Assembly: GCF_021166475.1 (NCBI RefSeq)
Contig: NZ_JAJOYS010000001.1
Span: forward strand, 1,178,001-1,242,000
Source of the DNA: Pelagibacterium xiamenense
GTDB taxonomy: Bacteria; Pseudomonadota; Alphaproteobacteria; Rhizobiales; Devosiaceae
DNA: 64,000 nt
Direction: 5' to 3'
The position numbers and the translations under genes are program-made. Positions 53,196 through 62,760 of the stretch are shown here, piece by piece (position 1 is the stretch's first letter; every line of letters begins with the position of its first letter). The notes beneath the pieces are model-generated. The model did no database searches and had not been told where the DNA came from. It saw only the letters and a list, made by a program, of their open reading frames with translations.

Positions 53196-54416
53196 ATGCG
53201 TATCGTTGCCCGTGCCCCGTTCAGAACGACCGTTTACCGCTTTGCCATCGCCGCTACGCTGAGCGTATCGGCGGCCTTCGGCGCGATCGCGCCGGCTGCG
53301 GCCAACCCGTCCCAGTTCGTCGCCGGGCTGTGGCCCGAGGCTCAGGCCCGCGGTGTCTCCCGCGCCGTCTTCGAGGCGGCTTTCGCCGGGTTCAGCCCTT
53401 CCGACCGGGTCATGGAGCTGACCCGCTCCCAGCCCGAGTTCACGCAGACCGTCGGCGCCTATCTCGACAGGCGCGTCAGCGCCGGGCAGGTCGACCTGGG
53501 CCGCCGCATGCGGGGAGAATGGAGCCAGACCCTTGCGCGTATCGAGGCCAACTGGGGCGTTCAGAACGAGGTCGTCCTCGCCATCTGGGGCATGGAGACG
53601 AATTTCGGCAACTACATGGGCGGCAACAACGTCATCCACGCGCTGGCGACGCTGACCTATGGCGACTATCGCGCGGGTTTTTTCAAGGATCAGTTGCTGA
53701 CGGCGCTGCAAATCCTGCAGGCGGGGCACGTTGCGCCCCAGAACATGGTCGGGTCCTGGGCCGGCGCCATGGGCCACACCCAGTTCATGCCAACGAGCTT
53801 CGTGAGCTACGCAGTCGACTATAATGGCGACGGCCGGCGTGACATCTGGAACTCGATCCCGGACGCTCTGGCTTCGACCGCCAACTATCTGAAAGAACAT
53901 GGCTGGCGGCCCGGAGAGACGTGGGGCTACGAGGTCCGCCTTCCGGCCAATTTCGACTACGCCCGCGCCTGGCAGATCAACCGGCAGTCCCTGGCACAAT
54001 GGCACGCCATGGGCGCCGTACGCGCCAACGGCATGGCCTTCCCGCGGCCGGACGACCAGGCGCGCATCTTCATGCCCTCTGGCGCCAACGGCCCGGCCTT
54101 CCTGCTGCTGCACAATTTCGAAGTCATCAAGCGCTACAACAATTCCGACAACTACGCGCTCGCTGTCGGCCACCTCGCCGACCGCATCCTCGGGGCGGGG
54201 CCGTTTGTGCAGCCCTGGCCGCCCAACGAGGTCGCGCTCAACAAGGCGCAGCGCCGCGAACTGCAGACCCTGCTGAACTCCCGCGGCTTTGACGCGGGCA
54301 CCGCCGACGGCGTCGTCGGCCCGCGCACCCGCGAGGCGATAATCGCCTATCAGCGCAGCATGGGACTCACCGCCGACGGGCATGCGTCGGGGGCACTGCT
54401 GGCGCAATTGCGCTAG
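53196..54416 (+). CDS. MltB-family lytic murein transglycosylase with peptidoglycan-binding domain
   Basis: A 406-residue secreted murein hydrolase. Signal peptide ends near PAAA (residue 33). The SLT_2 domain has catalytic Glu134 in AIWGMETNFGNYMGG, then GSWAGAMGHTQFMPTSF and the metal-like loop YNGDGRRDIWNSIPDALASTANYL. The C-terminal 65 residues are a PG_binding_1 domain (ELQTLLNSRGFDAGTADGVVGPRTREAII in parts). It cleaves glycan strands with anhydromuropeptide formation. AGAGG precedes the ATG. Confidence 0.9.
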   Translation: MRIVARAPFRTTVYRFAIAATLSVSAAFGAIAPAAANPSQFVAGLWPEAQARGVSRAVFEAAFAGFSPSDRVMELTRSQPEFTQTVGAYLDRRVSAGQVDLGRRMRGEWSQTLARIEANWGVQNEVVLAIWGMETNFGNYMGGNNVIHALATLTYGDYRAGFFKDQLLTALQILQAGHVAPQNMVGSWAGAMGHTQFMPTSFVSYAVDYNGDGRRDIWNSIPDALASTANYLKEHGWRPGETWGYEVRLPANFDYARAWQINRQSLAQWHAMGAVRANGMAFPRPDDQARIFMPSGANGPAFLLLHNFEVIKRYNNSDNYALAVGHLADRILGAGPFVQPWPPNEVALNKAQRRELQTLLNSRGFDAGTADGVVGPRTREAIIAYQRSMGLTADGHASGALLAQLR

Positions 54417-54485
54417 AGGACGGCCATGCCGGTTGCCACCCGGCGCCACGGCGACTAGTCTCGCTGTCGGCCCGGAGGCACCGCG

Positions 54486-54587
54486 ATGACATCGCTCACC
54501 ACCGATCTCGAACAAAACTTGCGGCCCGGGCACGGCTTCACACCGAATATGTGCTCGATGTTACAAGGCAAACCGGGTTGTGTCTGA
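54486..54587 (+). CDS. Possible 33-residue small protein
   Basis: ATG at 54486 is preceded by GGAGG with a seven-base spacer, one of the best ribosome sites in this area, and opens a 33-residue frame (MTSLTTDLEQNLRPGHGFT ... QGKPGCV). No membrane helix or known motif. It may be a real small protein, a regulatory leader peptide, or a chance frame in the 331-bp gap before the GGDEF gene. Confidence 0.3.
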   Translation: MTSLTTDLEQNLRPGHGFTPNMCSMLQGKPGCV

Positions 54588-54693
54588 GCGGGAAGGACGC
54601 GTAGCCTGTTTCAAGTTTGCGCGGCCCGTTCGGGCATGCAAAACGTATTCCAGGCTCAACACCTTCGTAACCATAGCCGCGTTGCATACCCCA

Positions 54694-54707
54694 ATTTTGT
54701 ACAAAAT
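54694..54707. promoter_or_regulatory. Perfect palindrome before the GGDEF gene
   Basis: ATTTTGT and ACAAAAT form a perfect 14-bp palindrome with no spacer at 54694-54707, 40 bp upstream of the diguanylate cyclase start. It lies where a repressor or activator could act on that promoter. The rest of the 331-bp gap (54417-54747) holds the small frame at 54486 and nothing else recognised. Confidence 0.4.
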
Positions 54708-54747
54708 GCGGTAGATTGAAGATGATGGCACAGGCGCGAGAGGAAGC

Positions 54748-55800
54748 ATGACATCCAATCCGCAGACCGACGAGGAAGGCCGCCTCGGGGCGCTCTATCG
54801 GCATGGTATACCCGGAGCGGATCTGGGCGAGGCGGTCGAGCGTATCGTCAAGATCGCCATGGCCAGTACCGGGGTTCCGATTGCCGGGATCTCTGTGATC
54901 GATCGCGATCAGCAGACTTTCCTTGCCGTCCGCGGAATGCCCGACACGCCCATTTCGCGCGCCGATGCGATCTGCGACCATACGGTCGCGGGCGCAAAGC
55001 CGATGATCGTTGAAGACCTCCCTGCCGATCCCCGCTTTGCCGCCAACCCTCTCGTCACCGGTGAGGTTCAGGCAAAGGCCTATCTCGGCGTGCCGCTGGT
55101 CACCGCCGACGGCTATGTGCTGGGCACGCTTTTCGTCATCGACACCCGGCCGCGGGACTTTACCGAGGAGCAGATGACGATCGCCGTCAATCTCGCGAAC
55201 CTCGCCATGGCGCAGGTCGCCACGCGCCAGCCCGAAAGCTTCGACTTTTTGACCGGCGCGCTGACCCGCCGCCGCTTCCAGCTCGACGTCGAGCGCGAAT
55301 ACGAGCGGGCCGTACGCTACGAGCGCCCCGCCGCGCTGATTTTCGTCGACATCGACGGCTTCGCGGAGATCAACAAAGCCGTCGGCCCCGACATCGCCGA
55401 CGAGGTGCTCAAGGCCGTCGCCAACCGCTGCATGGAGGCGATCCGCTCGCCCGACAGCTTCGGGCGCGTTGCCGGGGAAGAGTTCGGCCTGCTGCTGCCC
55501 GAAACCATGGCCTACGAAGCCAGCCAGTGCGCCGAGCGCATCCGCGAAATCATCTCCAAGCTGCGCTTCAGGACCGAAGCGGGCGTCCTTTCGATCACAG
55601 CCAGCCTTGGCGTTGCGCCCATGAGCCCGGCCATCCGCTCGGCGATGGACTGGTTCGCCCAGGCCGACATCGCGCTCTACGCAGCCAAGCGGGCGGGCCG
55701 CAACTGCGTTTCCTTCGCCCCCATCAACGATGAGGACGAAACGACGCTCACAGCGGACGACCTGCCGCCCCACGATATCGGATTGCCCAAGCTGCACTAG
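54748..55800 (+). CDS. GAF-GGDEF diguanylate cyclase
   Basis: A 350-residue soluble signalling protein. A GAF domain (about 25-150: VIDRDQQTFLAVRGMPDTPISRADAICDHTV in parts, GVPLVTADGYVLGTLFVIDTRPRDF) precedes the GGDEF domain, whose active loop is AGEEF (residues 242-246), an accepted variant of GGDEF. The inhibitory I-site RSPD (233-236) stands five residues before it, so c-di-GMP feedback is expected. It should make c-di-GMP in response to a GAF ligand. AGAGGAAG precedes the ATG. Confidence 0.9.
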   Translation: MTSNPQTDEEGRLGALYRHGIPGADLGEAVERIVKIAMASTGVPIAGISVIDRDQQTFLAVRGMPDTPISRADAICDHTVAGAKPMIVEDLPADPRFAANPLVTGEVQAKAYLGVPLVTADGYVLGTLFVIDTRPRDFTEEQMTIAVNLANLAMAQVATRQPESFDFLTGALTRRRFQLDVEREYERAVRYERPAALIFVDIDGFAEINKAVGPDIADEVLKAVANRCMEAIRSPDSFGRVAGEEFGLLLPETMAYEASQCAERIREIISKLRFRTEAGVLSITASLGVAPMSPAIRSAMDWFAQADIALYAAKRAGRNCVSFAPINDEDETTLTADDLPPHDIGLPKLH

Positions 55801-55876
55801 GCCGGGGGCATTCTTTACAGCGGGTTTTGCGCCCTGTAGCGTCCGGCCTCCTCATCTCCTTTTGGAGGCGGCCCCC

Positions 55877-56689
55877 TTGCGCATGCCGATCTACTACATC
55901 AACCTCTCCGAGCGCACCGACCGCCGCGCCTTCATGGAAGAACAGTTCGCGCGGCTGGGCCTCGCGGCTGAGCGGATCGAAGCGGTGACCCCGGCCGACA
56001 TCCCCGAGGCGGACATCGCGCGGTATTGCGACAACACCCGGCCGTCCTATCTGCGTCCCAACCAACTCGCCTGTACGCTCAGTCACGAAAAGGCCTGGCG
56101 AACCATGCTCGAGGCCGGGCACGCGCGGGCGGTGGTCATGGAGGATGATGCTGTGCTGTCGGCGCTGCTGCCGGCGTTTCTCGATGACCTCGATGGCGTG
56201 GCTTTCGACGTCGTCCGCTTTGAAGCGGCAGTGCGGAAGGTCCGTGTTCTCCCGCCGGTCGCGCAGGCTGGTCCGAGAATTGCCCTGCGGCCGTTCCGTT
56301 CGACCCTTCCCGGGGCGTCGGGCTATGTCATCGGCGAGGACGCCGCCCGTTCGCTTCTCGGACACCCTATGCTTCGCTTACTGGCGAACGACCTCGTTCT
56401 TTATGGTGCGCTTGCAGGGCCGGCCAAGGACTTCATGCGACTGCATACGGACCCCGCGCTGTGCATCCAGGTCGGCGATATTTCGCAGGACAATCGCGGC
56501 GGCGGGGTGGGCCGGAGCGACCTCAACGCGGTCAAGATGACCCATGTGTACGCTCAGAAGCATCCTCTTCGGCATTTCCTGAGGCGCACCCGGCGCGGGC
56601 TCGCGGACGGAGCCCGGAACGCCATAGATCACCTTGCGCACATCCCAAGAGGCATCACAAAAAAAGACATTCCCTATCGGGGTGAATAG
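55877..56689 (+). CDS. Glycosyltransferase family 25 protein
   Basis: A 270-residue cytoplasmic enzyme of the LPS-modifying galactosyl/glucosyltransferase family 25. Signatures: MPIYYINLSERTDRRAFM at the N-terminus, LACTLSHEKAWRTMLEAG and the metal-binding AVVMEDDAVLS. The TTG at 55877 has GGAGG eight bases upstream, while the ATG at 55883 is too far; it adds two residues. The C-terminus is basic. Sugar and acceptor unknown. Follows the GGDEF gene after 76 bp. Confidence 0.85.
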   Translation: MRMPIYYINLSERTDRRAFMEEQFARLGLAAERIEAVTPADIPEADIARYCDNTRPSYLRPNQLACTLSHEKAWRTMLEAGHARAVVMEDDAVLSALLPAFLDDLDGVAFDVVRFEAAVRKVRVLPPVAQAGPRIALRPFRSTLPGASGYVIGEDAARSLLGHPMLRLLANDLVLYGALAGPAKDFMRLHTDPALCIQVGDISQDNRGGGVGRSDLNAVKMTHVYAQKHPLRHFLRRTRRGLADGARNAIDHLAHIPRGITKKDIPYRGE

Positions 56690-56775
56690 CAGGAGTACGA
56701 TCCGTTCACGATTTTGCCATACCGCCCCTTATCAATTTTATGGCAGACTGAGAGGTCCGGTCGGGAGCAAGAGGG

Positions 56776-57459
56776 ATGACCAAAGTCGGACAAAGAGCAC
56801 GCGATTTTCTGCGCACGCGGCGCACCTATTCGCTTGCCGAATTGATCGCGGACGGGGTCGTGCACGGGATCGGGCTGGTGATGGCCATGGTTGCGGGCAG
56901 CGTGCTTCTGACCCTCGCCCTCGTCCGCACAGCCCCCGAGGTCTTTGTTCCGCTCGCTGTCTATGTCGGCTCGCTCATCGGCGTGCTGTCGGTTTCGCTC
57001 GCCTTCAATCTCTGGCCCGAAGGCCGCGTCAAGGCGTGGCTTGCGCGTTTCGACCAGGCGGCAATATTTCTGTTCATCGCCGGCACCTATACGCCCGTTC
57101 TCGCGAGCGCCGGCGATGCGCCAATGGCCGACAAGCTCCTGATTTTCGTTTGGGCCGGAGCGCTCCTTGGTGTGGCGCTCAAGCTGCTGGTGCCCAAACG
57201 CTTCGGGCGCGCCGCCATCATCGTCTATCTCGCGATGGGCTGGAGCGGGGTTGTTGCGTTCCAGACCCTCACCGCGACCCTGCCGCCGACAGCACTGTGG
57301 CTCATACTTGCGGGCGGCATCGCCTACTCGGCCGGCATCATCTTCCATCTCTGGGAGCGACTGGCGTTTCAGAATGTGCTCTGGCACATCTTCGTGGTTC
57401 TTGGCGCAAGCCTGCACCTGGTCGCCATGTACGACTTCGCGGTGATCAGCCGGTTGTGA
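56776..57459 (+). CDS. trhA: TrhA/hemolysin III family membrane protein
   Basis: A 227-residue seven-helix protein of the PAQR/hemolysin III family. The N-terminal YSLAELIADGVVHGIGLVMA has the conserved His, the Asn-Pro/Trp-rich loop is FNLWPEGRVKAWLARFDQAAIFLFIAGTYTPVL (in parts) and the C-terminal WERLAFQNVLWHIFVVLGASLHLVAMY holds the His residues for a metal site. TrhA is linked to membrane-energetics homeostasis in E. coli. GAGGGATGA leader precedes the ATG. Confidence 0.88.
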   Translation: MTKVGQRARDFLRTRRTYSLAELIADGVVHGIGLVMAMVAGSVLLTLALVRTAPEVFVPLAVYVGSLIGVLSVSLAFNLWPEGRVKAWLARFDQAAIFLFIAGTYTPVLASAGDAPMADKLLIFVWAGALLGVALKLLVPKRFGRAAIIVYLAMGWSGVVAFQTLTATLPPTALWLILAGGIAYSAGIIFHLWERLAFQNVLWHIFVVLGASLHLVAMYDFAVISRL

Positions 57460-57502
57460 CGGCCCGGCCCTCCGCGCCCGTTCGGGGGGAGGGCCGGGCC
57501 GT
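57459..57502. terminator. Bidirectional terminator overlapping both stop codons
   Basis: A perfect 15-bp GC-rich inverted repeat (57459-57473 and 57488-57502) whose left arm begins on the last base of the trhA stop and whose right arm ends on the first base of the ABC exporter stop (reverse strand). T-tracts are weak. It likely ends transcription from both sides. Confidence 0.6.
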
Positions 57503-59307
57503 CAGGCCACCAGCCCCTTGGTCAGCTCCAGCGCCTGCCGCTCGAAGAGGCGCCGGTAGATGCCCTTGTCCGTGCGGATGAGGCTGTCGTGCGTGCCTTC
57601 CTCGATGATCCGGCCCTTGTCGAACACGAGGATCCGGTCGAGCGCGCGGACGGTCGAGAGCCGGTGGGCGATGACCAGCGTGGTGCGTCCCGTCATCAGC
57701 CGCTCGATGGCCTGCTGAATGAGCAGTTCGCTCTCGGAATCGAGGCTCGAGGTCGCCTCGTCGAGGATCAGCACCGGCGAATCCGCGAGGAACGCACGGG
57801 CAATCGCCACGCGCTGACGCTCGCCGCCCGATAGCTTCACGCCCCGCTCGCCCACGAGCGTTTCATAGCCCTTGGGCAGGGCCATGATGAAGTCGTGCGC
57901 ATTGGCTTGCGCCGCAGCTTGTTCGACCTGCGCGCGGGTCGCACCGGGACGGGCATAGGCGATGTTGTCCGCGAGCGTGCGGTGGAACAGGATCGGCTCC
58001 TGCTGCACGATGGCGATCTGGCCGCGCAGCGACGACTGCGTGTGGGCGGCGATGTTCTGCCCGTCGATCTCGATGGCCCCGCCATTGATGTCGTGCAGCC
58101 GCTGGATGAGCTTGACGAAGGTCGTCTTGCCCGAACCCGAATGCCCCACGAGACCGACGCGCTCGCCCGGTTCGATCGATACCGAGAAGTCCTTGTAGAG
58201 CGGGGTTTCGTGCCCGCCATACTGGAAGGTGACGTTCTTGAACGCGATCGCACCGTCCCCGATCCGGATGGGCGATGCGCCGGGCGCGTCCGCCACGCCA
58301 TAGGGCTGGGCGTCGAGCTCGACAAGCTCCTCCATCTCGTTGACCGAGCGCTGCAGGTTGCGAAAGTGCATTCCCACATCCTGCAGATAGCCTTGCAGCA
58401 CGAAGAACGAGGTCAGGACGAAGGTGATGTCGCCCGCATTCGCCACGCCGCTGAGCCACAGGAGGATGCCGGTCCCCAGAATGGTCGCGCGCAGGATCAG
58501 AAGCGCCGTGTCCTGCGTGACACCGTTGAGGTTATACCGGTTCCAGGTCCGCAGCGTCCGCTTCTGCCACTTGGCCACGACGCCCCCGAGCCGGGATTCC
58601 TCCCGGTCCTCGGCGCCGAAGCCCTTGACCACGGCATTGCAGCCGATGGCATCGGCCAGCGCGCCGCCGACCTTGGTGTCCCACGCGTTCGACAGCGTCG
58701 CCGCCGGCGAGACATAAGCCACCGTGATGCCGATTGTTCCGGCGATGAAGAGGATTGATCCCAGCCCGATCACGAGCCCCATAACCGGCCAGAACGACGC
58801 GAGCAGCACCGTCGTGCCCACGAGCATGATCATCGAGGGAAAGAGCGCGACGAGGAGCGTGTCGTTCAAAAGGTCGAGCGACCACATCCCGCGCGTGATC
58901 TTCCGCACGGTCGAACCCGCGAAAGTATTGGCGTGCCAATCGGTCGAGAACCGCTGCACCCGGTGGAAGGTCTCGTTGACCACATCCGCCATCTGCAGCA
59001 GCGTGAGCCGGATGATATTGCGGAACGCGCCGAACCGCAGGACGACCGCCGTCGCCCCCAGCGCGATCAGCACGCCGAACGCCGAGACCGCCGCATCGAA
59101 TGTCGCCCCGTCGCCCACCGCGCCCGACGCAATCGCCTCGACCAGCCGGCCGGCGAAATACGGCGTCATCACATCCGCCAGCGTGGCGAGCATGATGAAC
59201 GTCAAAATCGCGGCGATGCGCCAGGGCTGACGTCGCCAGTGCCTGAAGGTGTATCCCAGAACGGCACGATAGGTCGTCCCGTCCATATCGAGTTTTTTGC
59301 GAGTCAT
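57502..59307 (-). CDS. Type I ABC exporter (fused permease-ATPase)
   Basis: A 601-residue half-transporter. Five to six membrane helices fill residues 20-330; the ATPase has Walker A GHSGSGKTT, Q-loop IVQQEPILF, signature LSGGERQRV, Walker B VLILDEATSSLD and switch VIAHRLSTV. The intracellular loop region has typical ABC-exporter features. The exported substrate cannot be read from sequence; multidrug and lipid-A-type exporters look alike. Start ambiguous: ATG at 59307 (MTRKKLDMDG) or seven residues later. Confidence 0.92.
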   Translation of the reverse strand: MTRKKLDMDGTTYRAVLGYTFRHWRRQPWRIAAILTFIMLATLADVMTPYFAGRLVEAIASGAVGDGATFDAAVSAFGVLIALGATAVVLRFGAFRNIIRLTLLQMADVVNETFHRVQRFSTDWHANTFAGSTVRKITRGMWSLDLLNDTLLVALFPSMIMLVGTTVLLASFWPVMGLVIGLGSILFIAGTIGITVAYVSPAATLSNAWDTKVGGALADAIGCNAVVKGFGAEDREESRLGGVVAKWQKRTLRTWNRYNLNGVTQDTALLILRATILGTGILLWLSGVANAGDITFVLTSFFVLQGYLQDVGMHFRNLQRSVNEMEELVELDAQPYGVADAPGASPIRIGDGAIAFKNVTFQYGGHETPLYKDFSVSIEPGERVGLVGHSGSGKTTFVKLIQRLHDINGGAIEIDGQNIAAHTQSSLRGQIAIVQQEPILFHRTLADNIAYARPGATRAQVEQAAAQANAHDFIMALPKGYETLVGERGVKLSGGERQRVAIARAFLADSPVLILDEATSSLDSESELLIQQAIERLMTGRTTLVIAHRLSTVRALDRILVFDKGRIIEEGTHDSLIRTDKGIYRRLFERQALELTKGLVA

Positions 59308-59622
59308 GTGTCCGATACCGGCTGCCGCAAGGATGCGGACGCGCCGGTCCCATAAACTGGAAGTGGTAAGACCGAACGGCGGACGGACTTAGGCCCGCGT
59401 GCCGTTACGTTCGAAGCTGAGGAAAAGTGCGCGGCCTAGTGGCGGCGGACGCGGGGCAAGGAGGGCGACCTAACGGTGGCGCTCATGACCCTGGGAGGGC
59501 ATGGGAAAATCCGTCAATGCAACGCCTCCTAGGGTTCGCGTAAAAGGGAACTGCCTTATAGATGAGACAAATTGTCTCGCCAAGAGCTTTGGCGAAGAAA
59601 AATTTTGCGTACTTGGGCGTTC
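59308..59622. other. 315-bp intergenic region with two hairpins
   Basis: The gap between the ABC exporter start (reverse) and the EamA transporter stop (reverse) has no gene. At 59564-59578 GAGACAA-A-TTGTCTC is a perfect 15-bp palindrome of operator type, and next to it CGCCAAGAGCTTTGGCG (59579-59595) forms a hairpin with a nearby A/T-rich run, perhaps the EamA-gene terminator on the reverse strand. The exporter promoter should lie near 59310-59360. Confidence 0.45.
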
Positions 59623-60585
59623 CTATGCCGGCTGGCGCTTGGCGTCCTTCTCCTCGACCGGCAGATCTGCGTCCGCGGTTGTCACCGGCCGCACGGCCTT
59701 CTTGGCCAGTTCGCGCTCCCTGAGCCAGATATAGAGCCCCGAACCCACGACGATGGGCGCGCCCACGAAAACCCAGATATCGGGCGGCTGGGCGAAGATC
59801 AGCCAGCTGGACAGGCTCATCCAGATGATTTGGGTATACCCGAACGGCGCCAGCGTGGAGGCGGGCGCGAACCGGTGCGCGACGATGGCGATCTGATGTC
59901 CGGTCATCGCGGCGAGCCCGACGCCGAAAAACGCCACCCAGGTCCAGAACGCATCCGGCCACACCCAGTTCGAAACCGCGAACGGCAGCAGCAGGACGGC
60001 GCCCACGAGCCCGCCATAGAGTTGCATGGTGAGGGTGGATTCCGTGCGGGTGAGCGTGCGGGTGAGCAGATAATAGACCGCGCCCGAAAGAATGCAGCAC
60101 AGCGACAGGAAAACGGCCCAGTGGAACTCCGCGCCCCAGGGCTGGACAATGATCACGATGCCCCCGAACCCCGTCAGGATCGCCACCCAGCGCCGCCACC
60201 CGACCGTTTCGCCCAGAAACGGGACCGAAAGCGCCGTGATCAGAAGGGGCATGCCGAACATGATGGTCGAAGTGACGGTCAGGGGCAGGTAAAGCACCGC
60301 AAAGAAATTGAACGCCGTCATTCCCAGAAGCGCCGTGGCGCGGACGATCTGCCCGACAGGCCTTTGCGTCTTGAACGCCGATAGCCCGACGCGGGGCAGG
60401 GTGAGCCCGGCCATGAAGGCCAGTTGCACGAGGTACCGGATGAACGCTGTTTCGAGCGGTGGAATGCCCGAAAGCACAAGCCATTTGGCCGCCGTGTCAC
60501 ACAGCGTGAAGAAGAAATACGTGAAAAGCACGATGCCGATGGCGTAAAGCGGACGCTCCTGCTGTGGCGCGTGGGGGGTCGACAT
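59623..60585 (-). CDS. EamA-family drug/metabolite transporter
   Basis: A 320-residue inner-membrane protein with ten predicted helices in two EamA halves (about 10-140 and 160-290), e.g. YAIGIVLFTYFFFTLCDTAAKWL and IVIIVQPWGAEFHWAVFLSL. The C-terminal tail is hydrophilic. DMT permeases export amino acids, nucleosides or drugs; the substrate is unknown. It lies between the exporter and ilvD, with its own leader; the ilvD terminator separates it from ilvD downstream. Confidence 0.88.
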   Translation of the reverse strand: MSTPHAPQQERPLYAIGIVLFTYFFFTLCDTAAKWLVLSGIPPLETAFIRYLVQLAFMAGLTLPRVGLSAFKTQRPVGQIVRATALLGMTAFNFFAVLYLPLTVTSTIMFGMPLLITALSVPFLGETVGWRRWVAILTGFGGIVIIVQPWGAEFHWAVFLSLCCILSGAVYYLLTRTLTRTESTLTMQLYGGLVGAVLLLPFAVSNWVWPDAFWTWVAFFGVGLAAMTGHQIAIVAHRFAPASTLAPFGYTQIIWMSLSSWLIFAQPPDIWVFVGAPIVVGSGLYIWLRERELAKKAVRPVTTADADLPVEEKDAKRQPA

Positions 60586-60679
60586 GTGCGGGTCCGGTTG
60601 GGGAAAGGACAGGGTGAGGGGAAAGGCTAGCGGAGTTAAACGAGGCGGCCAAGTAAAATGTTAGTTGGCGCGCGACGAA

Positions 60680-60710
60680 AAAACCCCGGTGGTGTGCCCA
60701 CCGGGGTTTT
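60680..60710 (-). terminator. Bidirectional terminator after ilvD
   Basis: A perfect 13-bp stem (AAAACCCCGGTGG at 60680-60692 with 60698-60710) with a five-base loop, A-rich on the left and T-rich on the right in forward reading, so it can act on both strands. It begins 10 bp after the ilvD stop. Confidence 0.85.
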
Positions 60711-60719
60711 CTGAAGTCC

Positions 60720-62567
60720 TCAATCCTCAGGCAGGATCCGCACGGCGCCCAGGTCGGCGCTCGAAGCGAACGCGGCGTAGGCCTTGAGCGCAGTCGTCAC
60801 CTTGCGCTTGCGCTTTTCCACCGGCTTCCAGGCATCGGCGCCCTTGGCGTCCATCGCCTCGCGGCGGCGCTTGAGTTCGGCATCGCTGACCAGCAGGTTG
60901 ATCGTCCGCGCGGGAATGTCGATCTCGATCTTGTCGCCCGGCTCGACGAGCCCGATCGCCCCGCCATTGGCCGCTTCGGGCGACACGTGCCCGATCGACA
61001 GCCCCGAGGTGCCGCCGGAGAACCGCCCGTCGGTGAGCAAGGCGCAGGCCTTCCCCAGACCCTTGGACTTGAGATAGCTCGTGGGGTAGAGCATCTCCTG
61101 CATGCCCGGACCGCCCTTGGGGCCTTCATAGCGGATGACGACGACGTCGCCTTCCTTGACCTTGCCCGTGAGGATGCCCGAAACGGCTGCGTCCTGGCTT
61201 TCATAGACCACGGCAGAACCGGTGAATTTGAGGATGGACTCGTCCACCCCGGCGGTTTTCACCACGCAGCCGTTCTCGGCGATATTGCCTTTGAGAACAG
61301 CGAGCCCGCCATCCTTCGAGAAGGCATGCTCGGCTGACCGGATGACCCCGTCCTTGCGGTCGAGATCGAGATCGGCCCAGCGATTGGCCTGCGAAAACGC
61401 TTCCGTCGTCCGCACGCCGCCCGGCGCGGCCATGAAGAACTGCCGCACGCTTTCCGAATTCGTCCGCGAAATGTCCCACTTGTCGAGCGCATCGCCCAGC
61501 GTCGCGCTGTGGACGGTCGGCCGCGTGCGGTCGAGAAGGTCGGCCCGGTCGAGCTGACCAAGAATGCTCATGATGCCGCCGGCGCGGTGTACGTCTTCCA
61601 TGTGCACGTCGTTCTTGGCCGGAGCGACCTTGCACAGGACCGGAACCTGCCGCGAAAGCTGGTCGATATCGTCCATGGTGAAATCGACCCCGCCTTCATA
61701 GGCGGCGGCAAGGATGTGCAGCACGGTGTTGGTCGACCCGCCCATGGCGATATCGAGCGCCATGGCGTTCTTGAACGTCTCCTTGGTGACGATCGAGCGG
61801 GGCAGAACGCTCTCGTCGTCCTGCTCGTAATAGCGGCGCGCCAGATCGACGATCAGATGGCCGGCTTCGAGGAACAGCCGCTTGCGGTCCGCATGGGTCG
61901 CAAGCGTCGAGCCGTTCCCGGGCAGAGAAAGCCCCAGCGCCTCGGTGAGGCAGTTCATCGAATTGGCCGTGAACATGCCCGAGCACGACCCGCAGGTGGG
62001 GCAGGCGGCCTCTTCATAGGCCTGAACTTCCGCGTCGGTATAGCTTTCGTCAGCCGCCACGACCATGGCGTCGACGAGGTCGACCGCCTGGAGCCGCTCG
62101 CGATGGATCACCTTGCCCGCTTCCATGGGCCCGCCGGAAACGAAAACCACGGGGATATTCAAACGCATCGCGGCGTTGAGCATGCCCGGGGTGATCTTGT
62201 CGCAGTTCGAAATACAGACCATGGCGTCCGCGCAATGGGCGTTGACCATATATTCGACGCTGTCGGCGATGACTTCGCGCGACGGCAGCGAATAGAGCAT
62301 GCCGTCATGACCCATGGCGATGCCGTCATCGACCGCGATGGTGTTGAACTCCTTGGCCACCCCGCCCGCGCGCTCGATCTCGCGCGCCACCATCTGGCCG
62401 AGGTCCTTAAGGTGCACGTGTCCCGGCACGAACTGGGTGAAGGAGTTGACGACGGCAATAATGGGCTTGCCGAAATCCCCGTCCTTCATCCCGGTGGCGC
62501 GCCAAAGGCCGCGCGCACCGGCCATGTTGCGGCCGTGAGTGGTGGTGCGGGAGCGATATGCGGGCAT
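60720..62567 (-). CDS. ilvD: Dihydroxy-acid dehydratase
   Basis: A 615-residue enzyme of branched-chain amino-acid synthesis that dehydrates dihydroxyisovalerate and dihydroxymethylvalerate. Fe-S ligands are visible in [13 protein letters not shown] and [19 protein letters not shown]; the carboxylate Mg site includes [10 protein letters not shown]. The N-terminus [20 protein letters not shown] is the classical long form. AGGTTTTTG precedes the ATG. Stands alone with a terminator. Confidence 0.96.
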   Translation of the reverse strand: MPAYRSRTTTHGRNMAGARGLWRATGMKDGDFGKPIIAVVNSFTQFVPGHVHLKDLGQMVAREIERAGGVAKEFNTIAVDDGIAMGHDGMLYSLPSREVIADSVEYMVNAHCADAMVCISNCDKITPGMLNAAMRLNIPVVFVSGGPMEAGKVIHRERLQAVDLVDAMVVAADESYTDAEVQAYEEAACPTCGSCSGMFTANSMNCLTEALGLSLPGNGSTLATHADRKRLFLEAGHLIVDLARRYYEQDDESVLPRSIVTKETFKNAMALDIAMGGSTNTVLHILAAAYEGGVDFTMDDIDQLSRQVPVLCKVAPAKNDVHMEDVHRAGGIMSILGQLDRADLLDRTRPTVHSATLGDALDKWDISRTNSESVRQFFMAAPGGVRTTEAFSQANRWADLDLDRKDGVIRSAEHAFSKDGGLAVLKGNIAENGCVVKTAGVDESILKFTGSAVVYESQDAAVSGILTGKVKEGDVVVIRYEGPKGGPGMQEMLYPTSYLKSKGLGKACALLTDGRFSGGTSGLSIGHVSPEAANGGAIGLVEPGDKIEIDIPARTINLLVSDAELKRRREAMDAKGADAWKPVEKRKRKVTTALKAYAAFASSADLGAVRILPED

Positions 62568-62703
62568 CGTTCAAAAACCTGTTGCCAAGGGTGAAATGTC
62601 GGGCGCCGCGGCCGAGTGTCCGCCGCATCCTCCTCGAATGCGGCATCGCCCTATGGCGCAGTGTCACTATACTTAGAGGGTGAGGAGGGCGATGTAAAGG
62701 AAA

Positions 62704-62728
62704 ACCGTACCGTAACGTACGGTACGGT
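62704..62728 (-). terminator. Hairpin after the trypsin-like gene (terminator or operator)
   Basis: A perfect 11-bp inverted repeat (ACCGTACCGTA at 62704-62714, TACGGTACGGT at 62718-62728, centre ACG). On the reverse strand it follows the peptidase-like gene stop by 32 bp and leads into TTTTCCTTT, a fair U-tract. It also lies 137 bp upstream of ilvD and looks like a TetR-type operator, so both roles are possible. Confidence 0.5.
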
Positions 62729-62760
62729 GAGGCTACGCGAGCAATCGGCCCGTTGCGGGA

